Positions 17,643 through 27,305 of a DNA stretch of 64,000 bases are shown piece after piece. Numbering within the stretch: position 1 is the first letter of the stretch; every line of letters begins with the position of its first letter. The notes beneath the pieces are model-generated. The model was not told where the DNA came from. It saw nothing but the letters and a program-made list of their open reading frames with translations, and did no database searches. Origin of the DNA: Escherichia coli (GTDB taxonomy: Bacteria > Pseudomonadota > Gammaproteobacteria > Enterobacterales > Enterobacteriaceae); NCBI RefSeq assembly GCF_036503815.1, contig NZ_AP027764.1:2170001-2234000 (forward strand), written 5' to 3'. Position numbers and translations under genes: made by a program.

Positions 17643-18254
17643 GTGATAGGCAGACTCAGAGGCGTCATCATTGAAAAACAACCCCCGCTGGTATTAATTG
17701 AAGTGGGCGGCGTAGGCTATGAAGTGCATATGCCGATGACCTGTTTTTATGAACTCCCTGAAGCGGGTCAGGAAGCGATCGTTTTCACCCACTTTGTGGT
17801 GCGTGAAGACGCGCAACTGCTGTACGGTTTTAACAATAAACAAGAGCGCACGTTGTTCAAAGAGTTGATCAAAACCAACGGCGTTGGGCCTAAACTGGCA
17901 TTGGCAATCCTCTCTGGAATGTCAGCGCAGCAGTTCGTTAATGCCGTTGAGCGTGAAGAAGTCGGGGCGCTGGTGAAACTGCCGGGTATTGGCAAAAAAA
18001 CCGCCGAACGCTTGATTGTTGAAATGAAAGACCGATTTAAAGGTTTGCATGGCGATCTCTTTACGCCAGCTGCCGACCTGGTACTCACGTCACCTGCTAG
18101 CCCGACGACCGACGATGCTGAACAGGAAGCGGTTGCCGCGCTGGTGGCGCTGGGCTATAAACCACAAGAAGCAAGCCGCATGGTGAGCAAAATCGCTCGC
18201 CCTGACGCCAGCAGTGAAACATTAATTCGCGAAGCCCTACGCGCCGCGTTATGA
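17643..18254 (+). CDS. ruvA: Holliday junction branch migration protein RuvA
   Basis: Tetrameric junction-binding subunit that positions the RuvB motor on four-way DNA. The 203-residue product has the OB-fold domain I (about 1-63), the two helix-hairpin-helix motifs of domain II (TNGVGPKLALAILSG and LPGIGKKTAERL) and the RuvB-contacting domain III (about 155-203) after a flexible linker rich in Pro, Thr and Ser. It starts with GTG at 17643 after an AGGAG site. SOS-induced through the LexA box upstream; ruvB follows after 8 bp. Confidence 0.98.
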   Translation: MIGRLRGVIIEKQPPLVLIEVGGVGYEVHMPMTCFYELPEAGQEAIVFTHFVVREDAQLLYGFNNKQERTLFKELIKTNGVGPKLALAILSGMSAQQFVNAVEREEVGALVKLPGIGKKTAERLIVEMKDRFKGLHGDLFTPAADLVLTSPASPTTDDAEQEAVAALVALGYKPQEASRMVSKIARPDASSETLIREALRAAL

Positions 18255-18262
18255 GGTAAAGG

Positions 18263-19273
18263 ATGATTGAAGCAGACCGTCTGATTTCTGCCGGTACCAC
18301 TTTGCCGGAAGATGTGGCAGATCGCGCCATTCGCCCCAAATTACTGGAAGAGTATGTTGGTCAGCCGCAGGTTCGTTCACAGATGGAGATTTTCATCAAA
18401 GCAGCGAAACTGCGCGGCGATGCCCTCGATCATCTGTTGATTTTTGGTCCTCCGGGTTTAGGTAAAACTACGCTTGCCAACATTGTCGCCAATGAAATGG
18501 GCGTGAATTTACGCACGACTTCCGGTCCAGTACTGGAAAAGGCGGGCGATCTGGCAGCGATGCTCACTAACCTTGAACCGCATGACGTGCTGTTTATTGA
18601 TGAGATCCACCGTCTTTCACCAGTGGTGGAAGAGGTGTTGTATCCGGCAATGGAAGACTACCAACTGGATATTATGATTGGTGAAGGTCCGGCGGCACGC
18701 TCCATTAAAATTGACTTGCCGCCGTTTACTCTGATTGGTGCAACCACGCGCGCAGGTTCGCTGACATCACCGCTGCGTGATCGTTTTGGTATTGTGCAAC
18801 GTCTGGAGTTTTATCAGGTGCCGGATCTGCAATATATTGTCAGTCGCAGCGCACGCTTTATGGGGCTTGAGATGAGTGACGATGGCGCGTTGGAAGTTGC
18901 TCGTCGCGCTCGCGGTACTCCACGTATTGCCAACCGTCTGCTGCGTCGAGTGCGTGACTTCGCCGAAGTGAAGCACGATGGCACCATCTCGGCGGATATC
19001 GCTGCTCAGGCGCTGGATATGCTGAATGTCGATGCCGAAGGTTTCGATTATATGGACCGCAAATTGTTGCTGGCGGTAATCGATAAGTTCTTTGGTGGGC
19101 CGGTAGGTCTGGATAACCTGGCGGCTGCCATTGGCGAAGAGCGTGAAACCATTGAGGATGTGCTGGAACCTTATTTGATTCAGCAAGGCTTTTTGCAGCG
19201 TACACCGCGCGGGCGTATGGCGACAGTGCGGGCGTGGAACCACTTCGGCATCACGCCACCAGAAATGCCTTAA
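18263..19273 (+). CDS. ruvB: Holliday junction DNA helicase RuvB
   Basis: AAA+ hexameric motor that drives branch migration with RuvA. The product is 336 residues. The Walker A motif GPPGLGKTT is at 62-70, Walker B is LFIDEIHR near residue 110, sensor 1 lies around IGATTRAG, and the arginine finger region is SPLRDRFG. The C-terminal winged helix contacts DNA (GFLQRTPRGRMAT). It is co-transcribed with ruvA under LexA control and ends in front of a REP cluster. Confidence 0.98.
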   Translation: MIEADRLISAGTTLPEDVADRAIRPKLLEEYVGQPQVRSQMEIFIKAAKLRGDALDHLLIFGPPGLGKTTLANIVANEMGVNLRTTSGPVLEKAGDLAAMLTNLEPHDVLFIDEIHRLSPVVEEVLYPAMEDYQLDIMIGEGPAARSIKIDLPPFTLIGATTRAGSLTSPLRDRFGIVQRLEFYQVPDLQYIVSRSARFMGLEMSDDGALEVARRARGTPRIANRLLRRVRDFAEVKHDGTISADIAAQALDMLNVDAEGFDYMDRKLLLAVIDKFFGGPVGLDNLAAAIGEERETIEDVLEPYLIQQGFLQRTPRGRMATVRAWNHFGITPPEMP

Positions 19274-19313
19274 GTTGAATAAGGTATTCAAGCCGCTTCC
19301 GACATTGGCGATA

Positions 19314-19401
19314 AGCCTGATGCGACGCTGTTCGCGTCTTATCAGGCCTACCAGAAGTAGCGAACCGTAGGTCGGATAAGGCGCTCGCGCCGCATCCGAC
19401 A
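19314..19401. repeat. REP/BIME-type palindromic repeats
   Basis: Two inverted REP units at about 19315-19351 (GCCTGATGCGACGCT, then CGTCTTATCAGGCCTAC) and 19366-19400 (GTAGGTCGGATAAGGCG, then CGCCGCATCCGAC), between the convergent ruvB and znuB genes. Confidence 0.9.
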
Positions 19402-19419
19402 AATGTGTTCAGCGACAGA

Positions 19420-20205
19420 TTAGCTGGCCTGCTTTTTCATCATACTGATAATAAATAACAGTGCCGCACATAGCACTACCGACGGACCCGCCGGCGTATC
19501 GTAAAATGCGGAAAAGGTTAAACCGCCAGTTACTGCCACCATTCCCACCAAAACAGCGACACCGGCCATCTGTTCCGGCGTGCGGGCAAAGCGACGCGCT
19601 GTAGCTGCAGGAATAATCAGCAGCGAAGTAATAATCAACGCGCCGACAAATTTCATCGCTACACCAATCGTCAATGCTGTCACCAGCATCAACAACAATT
19701 TCACGCGCTGTAATTTCACACCATCAACAAACGCCAGATCAGGGCTAATCGTCATTGACAGCAAATTGCGCCATTGCCAGAACAGAATCGCCACCACGAT
19801 GACCACGCCAATCGCAATAGAGATGAGATCTTCTGGCGTCACTGCCAGCAAATCACCGAACAGGTAAGCCATCAAATCAACACGAATGTTAGACATCAGA
19901 CTAACGACCACCAGGCCCAGCGACAGGGCACTGTGCGCCATAATCCCTAATAACGTGTCGATCGCCAGCTGTGGGCGCTTCTCCAGCCATACCAGACCGC
20001 CCGCCAGCAGCAGCGTAACGGCAATTACCGCATAGAATGGATTCACGTCCAGCAACAAACCAAACGCGACGCCAAGTAATGAGGCATGAGCCAGTGTATC
20101 ACCGAAATAAGACATACGACGCCAGACCACAAACGAACCCAGCGGACCCGCGGCACAGGCGAGCATGATCCCGGCTAACCAACCAGGAAATAATAATTCA
20201 ATCAT
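19420..20205 (-). CDS. znuB: Zinc ABC transporter permease ZnuB
   Basis: Inner-membrane permease of the high-affinity ZnuABC zinc importer. The 261-residue protein is almost entirely hydrophobic, with seven or eight predicted membrane helices, and belongs to the ABC-3 family of metal permeases (MIELLFPGWLAGIMLACAAGP at its start). It overlaps the end of znuC by 4 bp, so the two are translationally coupled and share the Zur-controlled promoter upstream of znuC. Confidence 0.97.
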   Translation of the reverse strand: MIELLFPGWLAGIMLACAAGPLGSFVVWRRMSYFGDTLAHASLLGVAFGLLLDVNPFYAVIAVTLLLAGGLVWLEKRPQLAIDTLLGIMAHSALSLGLVVVSLMSNIRVDLMAYLFGDLLAVTPEDLISIAIGVVIVVAILFWQWRNLLSMTISPDLAFVDGVKLQRVKLLLMLVTALTIGVAMKFVGALIITSLLIIPAATARRFARTPEQMAGVAVLVGMVAVTGGLTFSAFYDTPAGPSVVLCAALLFIISMMKKQAS

Positions 20206-20957
20206 GAGCGATCATTTCCCCGACGCAAAACAATTCGTCCCTGTAAATCGTGACGATGATTATGATGATGGCGATAGATACCCAGTTGTTCAGCACCACG
20301 AGGACCAAACATAGAAATAAACTCCGGATGCAGGGAAACAACTTCCGGTGTGCCGGAACAACAAATGTGGTGATTCAGGCAAAGCACTTCATCGGTTTTT
20401 GCCATTACCAAATGCAGATCGTGAGAGACCATTAAAACGCCACAATCCAGTTCGCGACGCAACTGGTCAATAAGGTCATATAACGCCACCTGACCATTCA
20501 CATCCACGCCCTGAGTGGGTTCATCCAGCACTAATAATTGCGGTCGATTTAACAATGCTCGCGCTAACAATACACGCTGTGTTTCGCCACCCGAGAGCTT
20601 TTGCATCGGTGCGTTAATCAGATGCCCGGCCTGGACACGTTTCAGTGCAGGCAAAATATCTTCTTTATGTGTGCCAGGGCGTAAGCGTAAAAAACGGTTT
20701 ACGGTCAGTGGCAAAGTGGTGTCGAGATACAGCTTCTGCGGTACATAGCCGATGCGCAGTTTTCCGTTGCGCTTGATAACCCCTTCATCGGGTGTTACCA
20801 GCCCGAGCACTACCCGTACCAGTGTCGACTTACCTGCGCCATTTGGCCCAAGTAAAGTCAAAATTTTTCCAGGTTTAAGTTCCAGCGACACATCAGAGAG
20901 GACGCGGCGTTGGCCAAAAGAAACCGAGATATTTTCCAGGGAAACCAGACTTGTCAT
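20202..20957 (-). CDS. znuC: Zinc ABC transporter ATPase ZnuC
   Basis: ATPase subunit of the ZnuABC zinc importer, 251 residues. The Walker A motif GPNGAGKST is at 37-45, the ABC signature LSGGETQ lies in the middle, and Walker B is LLVLDEPTQGVD. The C-terminus carries a run of histidines (GIYRHHHNHRHD), common in zinc-handling proteins. It diverges from znuA; the 78-bp space between the two starts holds the Zur operator. Confidence 0.97.
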   Translation of the reverse strand: MTSLVSLENISVSFGQRRVLSDVSLELKPGKILTLLGPNGAGKSTLVRVVLGLVTPDEGVIKRNGKLRIGYVPQKLYLDTTLPLTVNRFLRLRPGTHKEDILPALKRVQAGHLINAPMQKLSGGETQRVLLARALLNRPQLLVLDEPTQGVDVNGQVALYDLIDQLRRELDCGVLMVSHDLHLVMAKTDEVLCLNHHICCSGTPEVVSLHPEFISMFGPRGAEQLGIYRHHHNHRHDLQGRIVLRRGNDRS

Positions 20958-20983
20958 GTTAATTTTAGTCTTGCAGTAGTCAT

Positions 20984-21006
20984 GAAATGTTATAATATCA
21001 CACTTC
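20984..21006. promoter_or_regulatory. Zur operator between znuA and znuC
   Basis: The 23-bp element starts GAAATGTTATAATATC and ends CACTTC, an imperfect palindrome matching the E. coli Zur box (GAAATGTTATA, one base, then its inverted repeat). It overlaps the promoter region of both divergent transcripts. Zn-loaded Zur represses uptake. Confidence 0.88.
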
Positions 21007-21035
21007 TCATATTCATTACGATGATTGGTCGCATT

Positions 21036-21968
21036 ATGTTACATAAAAAAACGCTTCTTTTCGCAGCATTATCCGCCGCTCTCTGGGGTGGTGCAACACA
21101 GGCCGCAGATGCTGCCGTTGTCGCTTCGCTTAAACCCGTTGGGTTCATCGCTTCTGCCATTGCTGATGGGGTAACAGAAACGGAGGTTTTACTACCTGAC
21201 GGCGCTTCAGAACATGATTATTCACTGCGTCCATCAGATGTAAAACGCTTACAGAACGCGGACTTAGTCGTTTGGGTTGGCCCGGAGATGGAAGCGTTCA
21301 TGCAAAAACCGGTAAGTAAATTACCTGAAGCGAAACAGGTAACGATTGCGCAGCTAGAGAATGTGAAACCGCTGCTGATGAAAAGTATTCACGGCGATGA
21401 TGATGATCACGACCACGCGGAAAAAAGTGACGAAGATCACCATCACGGCGATTTCAACATGCATCTTTGGCTTTCCCCAGAGATAGCGCGGGCTACAGCG
21501 GTTGCAATCCATGGAAAATTAGTGGAACTTATGCCGCAAAGTCGAGCCAAACTTGACGCCAACCTGAAGGATTTTGAGGCACAATTAGCCTCAACCGAAA
21601 AGCAGGTTGGTAACGAGCTCGCGCCGCTCAAGGGGAAAGGTTATTTCGTTTTTCACGATGCTTACGGCTATTTCGAAAAACAGTTCGGACTGACACCGCT
21701 TGGTCATTTTACCGTTAACCCTGAGATTCAACCTGGCGCGCAGCGTTTACATGAAATAAGAACACAGTTGGTTGAGCAAAAAGCAACCTGCGTTTTTGCT
21801 GAGCCACAGTTCAGGCCAGCGGTCGTTGAGAGCGTCGCTCGAGGGACATCCGTTCGTATGGGAACGTTGGATCCCCTGGGGACGAATATCAAACTGGGTA
21901 AAACAAGCTATTCAGAATTCCTGAATCAATTAGCCAACCAGTATGCGAGCTGCCTGAAAGGAGATTAA
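21036..21968 (+). CDS. znuA: Periplasmic zinc-binding protein ZnuA
   Basis: Solute-binding protein of the ZnuABC importer (cluster A-I metal receptor), 310 residues from the ATG at 21036. A signal peptide ends near ATQA. Zinc ligands include His60 (GASEHDYS), His143 (NMHLWLSP) and the His of VFHDAYGYF. The charged loop at about 119-138 alternates His and Asp, a hallmark of zinc-specific receptors. The frame is open further upstream, but those in-frame starts lie across the operator and in znuC and are not used. Confidence 0.97.
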   Translation: MLHKKTLLFAALSAALWGGATQAADAAVVASLKPVGFIASAIADGVTETEVLLPDGASEHDYSLRPSDVKRLQNADLVVWVGPEMEAFMQKPVSKLPEAKQVTIAQLENVKPLLMKSIHGDDDDHDHAEKSDEDHHHGDFNMHLWLSPEIARATAVAIHGKLVELMPQSRAKLDANLKDFEAQLASTEKQVGNELAPLKGKGYFVFHDAYGYFEKQFGLTPLGHFTVNPEIQPGAQRLHEIRTQLVEQKATCVFAEPQFRPAVVESVARGTSVRMGTLDPLGTNIKLGKTSYSEFLNQLANQYASCLKGD

Positions 21969-21983
21969 TGAGGAAGTGATTAC

Positions 21984-23306
21984 GTGCAACAGATAGCCCG
22001 CTCTGTCGCCCTGGCGTTTAATAATTTACCGCGACCACACCGCGTTATGTTGGGGTTGCTCACCGTTCTTACTCTGGCCGTCGCTGTCTGGCGGCCCTAT
22101 GTTTATCACCGCGATGCCACGCCAATTGTCAAAACCATTGAGCTGGAACAGAACGAAATTCGTTCGCTCTTACCTGAAGCCAGTGAGCCGATTGATCAAG
22201 CTGCACAAGAAGATGAAGCCATTCCCCAGGATGAACTGGATGACAAAATCGCCGGTGAAGCGGGCGTGCATGAATATGTTGTTTCCACTGGCGATACGCT
22301 AAGCAGCATTCTCAATCAGTATGGTATTGATATGGGTGATATCACCCAACTGGCTGCTGCTGACAAAGAATTGCGTAACCTGAAAATCGGTCAACAACTT
22401 TCCTGGACATTAACCGCGGACGGCGAATTGCAGCGCCTTACCTGGGAAGTATCTCGTCGGGAAACCCGAACCTATGACCGCACTGCCGCTAACGGTTTTA
22501 AAATGACCAGCGAAATGCAGCAAGGGGAATGGGTCAACAATCTGCTGAAAGGTACCGTCGGAGGAAGTTTTGTTGCCAGCGCCAGAAACGCCGGTTTAAC
22601 CAGCGCCGAAGTGAGCGCAGTGATTAAAGCCATGCAGTGGCAAATGGATTTCCGCAAACTGAAAAAAGGCGATGAATTTGCGGTGTTAATGTCACGAGAA
22701 ATGCTTGATGGTAAACGTGAGCAAAGCCAACTGCTGGGCGTACGTTTGCGTTCAGAAGGTAAAGATTATTACGCAATCCGCGCTGAAGATGGCAAATTCT
22801 ACGACCGTAACGGCACTGGTCTGGCGAAAGGATTCTTGCGATTCCCGACGGCGAAACAATTCCGTATCTCTTCTAACTTTAACCCGCGTCGTACTAACCC
22901 GGTGACTGGTCGCGTTGCACCGCACAGAGGTGTTGATTTCGCCATGCCACAGGGTACGCCAGTGCTTTCAGTGGGTGACGGTGAAGTGGTGGTTGCCAAA
23001 CGCAGTGGCGCAGCAGGTTATTATGTGGCTATTCGTCATGGTCGTAGCTACACCACGCGTTATATGCACTTGCGTAAGATTCTGGTGAAACCAGGACAGA
23101 AAGTGAAACGTGGCGACCGTATCGCGCTTTCCGGTAATACTGGGCGTTCAACCGGGCCGCATTTGCACTATGAAGTCTGGATCAACCAGCAGGCCGTAAA
23201 CCCATTGACGGCAAAACTGCCGCGTACCGAAGGACTGACTGGATCCGATCGTCGCGAATTCCTGGCGCAGGCCAAAGAGATTGTGCCGCAGCTACGGTTT
23301 GATTAA
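21984..23306 (+). CDS. mepM: Murein DD-endopeptidase MepM
   Basis: Cuts D-Ala-meso-DAP crosslinks in peptidoglycan to let new strands be inserted during growth. The 440-residue protein starts with GTG (21984), has one N-terminal membrane anchor (about 21-40), a LysM domain (about 96-140, HEYVVSTGDTLSSIL) and a C-terminal LytM/M23 domain with zinc and catalytic residues His314, Asp318, His393 and His395 (HRGVDF, HLHYE). It follows znuA by 15 bp in the same direction, so zinc-related read-through is possible. Confidence 0.97.
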   Translation: MQQIARSVALAFNNLPRPHRVMLGLLTVLTLAVAVWRPYVYHRDATPIVKTIELEQNEIRSLLPEASEPIDQAAQEDEAIPQDELDDKIAGEAGVHEYVVSTGDTLSSILNQYGIDMGDITQLAAADKELRNLKIGQQLSWTLTADGELQRLTWEVSRRETRTYDRTAANGFKMTSEMQQGEWVNNLLKGTVGGSFVASARNAGLTSAEVSAVIKAMQWQMDFRKLKKGDEFAVLMSREMLDGKREQSQLLGVRLRSEGKDYYAIRAEDGKFYDRNGTGLAKGFLRFPTAKQFRISSNFNPRRTNPVTGRVAPHRGVDFAMPQGTPVLSVGDGEVVVAKRSGAAGYYVAIRHGRSYTTRYMHLRKILVKPGQKVKRGDRIALSGNTGRSTGPHLHYEVWINQQAVNPLTAKLPRTEGLTGSDRREFLAQAKEIVPQLRFD

Positions 23307-23321
23307 TTAACATCCATTCGC

Positions 23322-23354
23322 AGCCGGTACGCAGTCAGTACCGGCTTTTTTTAT
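23322..23354 (+). terminator. Terminator of mepM
   Basis: Stem AGCCGGTAC / GTACCGGCT with a 7-base loop followed by seven T. Confidence 0.93.
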
Positions 23355-23425
23355 TTGGTGCGGGGCAAGTTGCGCCGCTACACTATCACCAGATTGATTT
23401 TTGCCTTATCCGAAACTGGAAAAGC

Positions 23426-24397
23426 ATGGAAACGAAAAAAAATAATAGCGAATACATTCCTGAGTTTGATAAATCCTTTCGCCATCCTCGCTACTGGGGA
23501 GCATGGCTGGGCGTAGCAGCGATGGCGGGTATCGCTTTAACACCGCCAAAGTTCCGCGATCCCATTCTGGCACGGCTGGGACGTTTTGCCGGACGACTGG
23601 GAAAAAGCTCACGCCGTCGTGCGTTAATCAATCTGTCGCTCTGCTTTCCAGAACGTAGTGAAGCCGAGCGCGAAGCGATTGTTGATGAGATGTTTGCCAC
23701 CGCGCCGCAAGCGATGGCAATGATGGCTGAGTTGGCAATACGCGGGCCGGAGAAAATTCAGCCGCGCGTTGACTGGCAAGGGCTGGAGATCATCGAAGAG
23801 ATGCGGCGTAATAACGAGAAAGTGATTTTTCTGGTGCCGCACGGTTGGGCCGTCGATATCCCGGCCATGCTGATGGCCTCGCAAGGGCAGAAAATGGCAG
23901 CGATGTTCCATAATCAGGGCAACCCGGTTTTTGATTATGTCTGGAACACGGTGCGTCGTCGCTTTGGCGGTCGTCTGCATGCGAGAAATGATGGTATTAA
24001 ACCATTCATCCAGTCGATACGTCAGGGCTACTGGGGATATTATTTACCCGATCAGGATCATGGCCCCGAGCACAGCGAATTTGTTGATTTCTTTGCCACC
24101 TATAAAGCGACGTTGCCCGCGATTGGTCGTTTGATGAAAGTGTGCCGTGCGCGCGTTGTACCGCTGTTTCCGATTTATGATGGCAAGACGCATCGTCTGA
24201 CGATTCAGGTGCGCCCACCGATGGATGATCTGTTAGAGGCGGATGACCATACGATTGCGCGGCGGATGAATGAAGAAGTCGAGATTTTTGTTGGTCCGCG
24301 ACCAGAACAATACACTTGGATATTAAAATTGCTGAAAACTCGCAAACCGGGCGAAATCCAACCGTATAAGCGCAAAGATCTTTATCCCATCAAATAA
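23426..24397 (+). CDS. lpxM: Lipid A myristoyltransferase LpxM (MsbB)
   Basis: Adds the final secondary acyl chain, myristate from myristoyl-ACP, to Kdo2-lauroyl-lipid IVA, giving hexa-acylated lipid A. The 323-residue protein has one N-terminal membrane segment (about 25-41) and the acyltransferase motif H-x4-D as HGWAVD at residues 139-144. It has its own transcript start after the mepM terminator and is convergent with pykA. Confidence 0.97.
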   Translation: METKKNNSEYIPEFDKSFRHPRYWGAWLGVAAMAGIALTPPKFRDPILARLGRFAGRLGKSSRRRALINLSLCFPERSEAEREAIVDEMFATAPQAMAMMAELAIRGPEKIQPRVDWQGLEIIEEMRRNNEKVIFLVPHGWAVDIPAMLMASQGQKMAAMFHNQGNPVFDYVWNTVRRRFGGRLHARNDGIKPFIQSIRQGYWGYYLPDQDHGPEHSEFVDFFATYKATLPAIGRLMKVCRARVVPLFPIYDGKTHRLTIQVRPPMDDLLEADDHTIARRMNEEVEIFVGPRPEQYTWILKLLKTRKPGEIQPYKRKDLYPIK

Positions 24398-24424
24398 AAA
24401 AAGCCTCTCGCGAGGAGAGGCTTC
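24396..24424. terminator. Hairpin between convergent lpxM and pykA
   Basis: Stem AAGCCTCTC / GAGAGGCTT with a seven-A run on its left side. Read on the minus strand it becomes a good Rho-independent terminator (stem then T-run); on the plus strand the T-run is missing. Confidence 0.7.
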
Positions 24425-24486
24425 CGCCGTGTGATAAGTTCAAGTTTGCTTCAGAAGATTCGAAATCTGTTGAACTATCATTGAAC

Positions 24487-24524
24487 TGTAGGCCGGATGT
24501 GGAGTTTTCGCCGCATCCGGCAAC
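24487..24524. repeat. Single REP element
   Basis: GTAGGCCGGATGTGGAG, then CGCCGCATCCGGCAACG: one REP palindrome just beyond the pykA stop codon. Confidence 0.85.
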
Positions 24525-24528
24525 GTAC

Positions 24529-25971
24529 TTACTCTACCGTTAAAATACGCGTGGTATTAGTAGAACCCACGGTACTCATCACGTCGCCCTGGGTGACAAT
24601 CACCAGGTCACCAGACATCAAGTAACCTTTATCGCGCAGCAGATTAACCGCTTCGCTGGCAGCTGCGACGCCGTCATTGGCGCTATCAAAGTGCACCGGC
24701 GTAACGCCACGATAGAGAGCAGTCAGATTCAGCGTACGTTCATGGCGCGACATAGCGAAAATCGGCAGACCGGAGCTGATACGGGAGGTCATCAGAGCGG
24801 TACGACCCGATTCGGTCATAGTGATGATCGCCGTAACGCCTTTCAGGTGGTTAGCCGCGTACATTGCTGACATGGCGATAGCTTCTTCCACATTGTCGAA
24901 CTGAACGTCCAGACGGTGTTTAGAAACGTTGATGCTCGGGATTTTTTCCGCACCCAGGCAAACACGCGCCATGGCTGCAACGGTTTCTGAAGGATACTGA
25001 CCAGCAGCAGTTTCTGCAGACAGCATCACAGCGTCAGTACCATCCAGAACGGCGTTTGCTACGTCCATGACTTCTGCACGCGTCGGCATCGGGTTAGTAA
25101 TCATTGACTCCATCATCTGGGTCGCAGTGATTACCGCGCGGTTTAGTTGACGTGCACGACGGATCAACGCTTTCTGAATGCCGACCAGTTCCGGATCGCC
25201 AATTTCCACACCGAGGTCGCCGCGAGCAACCATTACCACGTCAGAGGCGAGGATGATGTCATCCATTGCATCCTGGCTGCAAACGGCTTCCGCACGTTCA
25301 ACTTTGGCGACAATTTTTGCATCACAACCTGCGTCGCGAGCCAGGCGGCGTGCATAGTTCAGATCTTCGCCGCAGCGCGGGAAGGAAACAGCCAGGTAAT
25401 CTACGCCAATCAACGCCGCAGTCTTAATGTCTGCTTTGTCTTTTTCGGTCAGCGCTTCAGCCGACAAACCACCGCCGAGTTTGTTGATACCTTTATTGTT
25501 GGAGAGCGGACCGCCGACGGTCACTTCGGTGAATACTTTCATGCCTTGAACTTCCAGTACTTTTAACTGGACGCGACCATCGTCCAGCAGCAGGATGTCA
25601 CCAGGCACGACGTCAGCAGGCAGGCCTTTGTAGTCGATACCGACTTTTTCTTTATCGCCTTCACCTTTACCCAGGTTGGCGTCGAGCAGGAATTTATCCC
25701 CAATATTGAGGAAAACTTTGCCTTCTTTAAAGGTGGATACACGGATTTTGGGCCCCTGGAGGTCACCCAGAATAGCCACATGACGCCCCAGTTTTGCGGC
25801 AATCTCACGAACTTTATCCGCGCGCATTTTGTGATCTTCAGGAGAGCCGTGAGAAAAGTTCATCCGTACAACGTTTGCACCCGCAGCGATAACTTTCTCA
25901 AGGTTATTATCGCGATCTGTTGCTGGGCCTAACGTGGTAACGATTTTTGTTCTGCGAAGCCTTCTGGACAT
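24529..25971 (-). CDS. pykA: Pyruvate kinase II (AMP-activated)
   Basis: Converts phosphoenolpyruvate and ADP to pyruvate and ATP; in E. coli this isozyme is activated by AMP, while PykF responds to fructose bisphosphate. The 480-residue product starts [20 protein letters not shown]; the active-site block includes [14 protein letters not shown] and the metal-binding [12 protein letters not shown], followed by TQMMESMI. An in-frame start eight codons earlier is possible but lacks support. It lies downstream of hexR in the same direction, separated by 127 bp. Confidence 0.97.
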
Positions 25972-26098
25972 GTAATACTCCGTTGACTGAAACAACCAGG
26001 TGTTGCTTGAACATGAAATCCGAATGAAATAACGCCGTTATGGCGATAAAGTAATCTCATTCGGATGTCGTATAAGATTAGAACAGTGACAGTCGTTT

Positions 26099-26968
26099 TT
26101 AGCGATCGTCACTTAAATTAAGTAACTGCTTATCAAAACGCGATTCCTTCAGCGCTTCCTTGACCCGCTTCAAGTTATCTCTGAATTTTGCACCGCGTCG
26201 CAAAGTAAATCCTGTCGCCAGCACATCTATCACGGTCAGCTGCGCAAGTCGAGAAACCATGGGCATATAAATGTCAGTATCTTCCGGTACGTCGAGGGTA
26301 ATTGCCAGCGTTGCTTCCCGGGCGAGCGGGGTACCCGCAGAGGTGAGGGCAATCACCATGGCGTCGTTTTCGCGTGCCAGCTGCGCCAGCTCGACCAGAT
26401 TTTTTGTTCTTCCCGTGTGAGAAATCAGCACCACCACGTCTCCGTCGCTACAATTCATACAACTCATGCGTTGCAGCACGATATCATCGGAGTACACCAC
26501 CGGAACATTAAAACGAAAGAACTTATTCATTGCATCGTGGGCAACGGCGGCTGAAGAGCCTAATCCGAAAAAGGCGATTTTTTTTGCCTGAGTGAGCAAG
26601 TCGACGGCGCGGTTGATGGCAGATTTATCCAGTGAATGACGGACATGATCGAGCGTTGCCATTGCCGACTCAAATATTTTCCCCGTGTATGATTCAACGC
26701 TGTCATCTTCATTGACGTTGCGATTAACATAGGGAGTGCCATTCGCCAGACTTTGTGCCAGATGCAGTTTAAAATCAGGAAAACCGCGCGTGTCCATGCT
26801 GCGACAGAAACGATTCACCGTCGGTTCGCTAACATTGGCTTCCAGCGCCAAAGCAGCAATACTCGAATGGATCGCGTTATCGGGCGAAGCCAGAATGACC
26901 TCGGCAACTTTGCGCTCTGATTTGCTCAAATGTTCCAGCTGAGACTGGATTTTTTCCAGCATATTCAT
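26099..26968 (-). CDS. hexR: HexR, RpiR-family repressor of central carbon genes
   Basis: Transcription regulator of 289 residues. An N-terminal RpiR-type helix-turn-helix (about 1-77; ALEANVSEPTVNRFCRSMD is the recognition region) is joined to a C-terminal SIS domain (about 125-260; FFGLGSSAAVAHDAMNKF and VVLISHTGRTKN) that senses KDPG, the Entner-Doudoroff intermediate. It is divergent from zwf, one of its known targets in proteobacteria, with 337 bp between them. Confidence 0.96.
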   Translation of the reverse strand: MNMLEKIQSQLEHLSKSERKVAEVILASPDNAIHSSIAALALEANVSEPTVNRFCRSMDTRGFPDFKLHLAQSLANGTPYVNRNVNEDDSVESYTGKIFESAMATLDHVRHSLDKSAINRAVDLLTQAKKIAFFGLGSSAAVAHDAMNKFFRFNVPVVYSDDIVLQRMSCMNCSDGDVVVLISHTGRTKNLVELAQLARENDAMVIALTSAGTPLAREATLAITLDVPEDTDIYMPMVSRLAQLTVIDVLATGFTLRRGAKFRDNLKRVKEALKESRFDKQLLNLSDDR

Positions 26969-27179
26969 GATGTAAAGAGACTCACGGGTAATGACGATTT
27001 CCGCACTGAAAGAAATCGAAATGCAGTTTTGTCAGATATTACGCCTGTGTGCTGTGTTAATGACAAAAGCAGATAAAAAAGTTGTTATTTTTTTTCATAA
27101 CATGATCAGTGTCAGATTTTTACCCAATGGGAAACGATGATTTTTTTATCAGTTTTGCCGCACTTTGCGCGCTTTTACC

Positions 27180-27201
27180 GTAATCGCACGGGTGGATAAG
27201 C
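27180..27201 (+). promoter_or_regulatory. Soxbox of the zwf promoter
   Basis: The element ATCGCACGGGTGGATAAGCG resembles the SoxS/MarA/Rob recognition sequence known at E. coli zwf, about 105 bp before the start codon. The rest of the 337-bp hexR-zwf gap (26969-27305) holds AT-rich promoter DNA, including a GTAAGAAAATTAC palindrome at 27244-27256 that could be a HexR site. No gene is seen. Confidence 0.65.
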
Positions 27202-27305
27202 GTTTACAGTTTTCGCAAGCTCGTAAAAGCAGTACAGTGCACCGTAAGAAAATTACAAGTATACCCTGGCTTAAGTACCGGGTTAGTTAACTTAAGGAGA
27301 ATGAC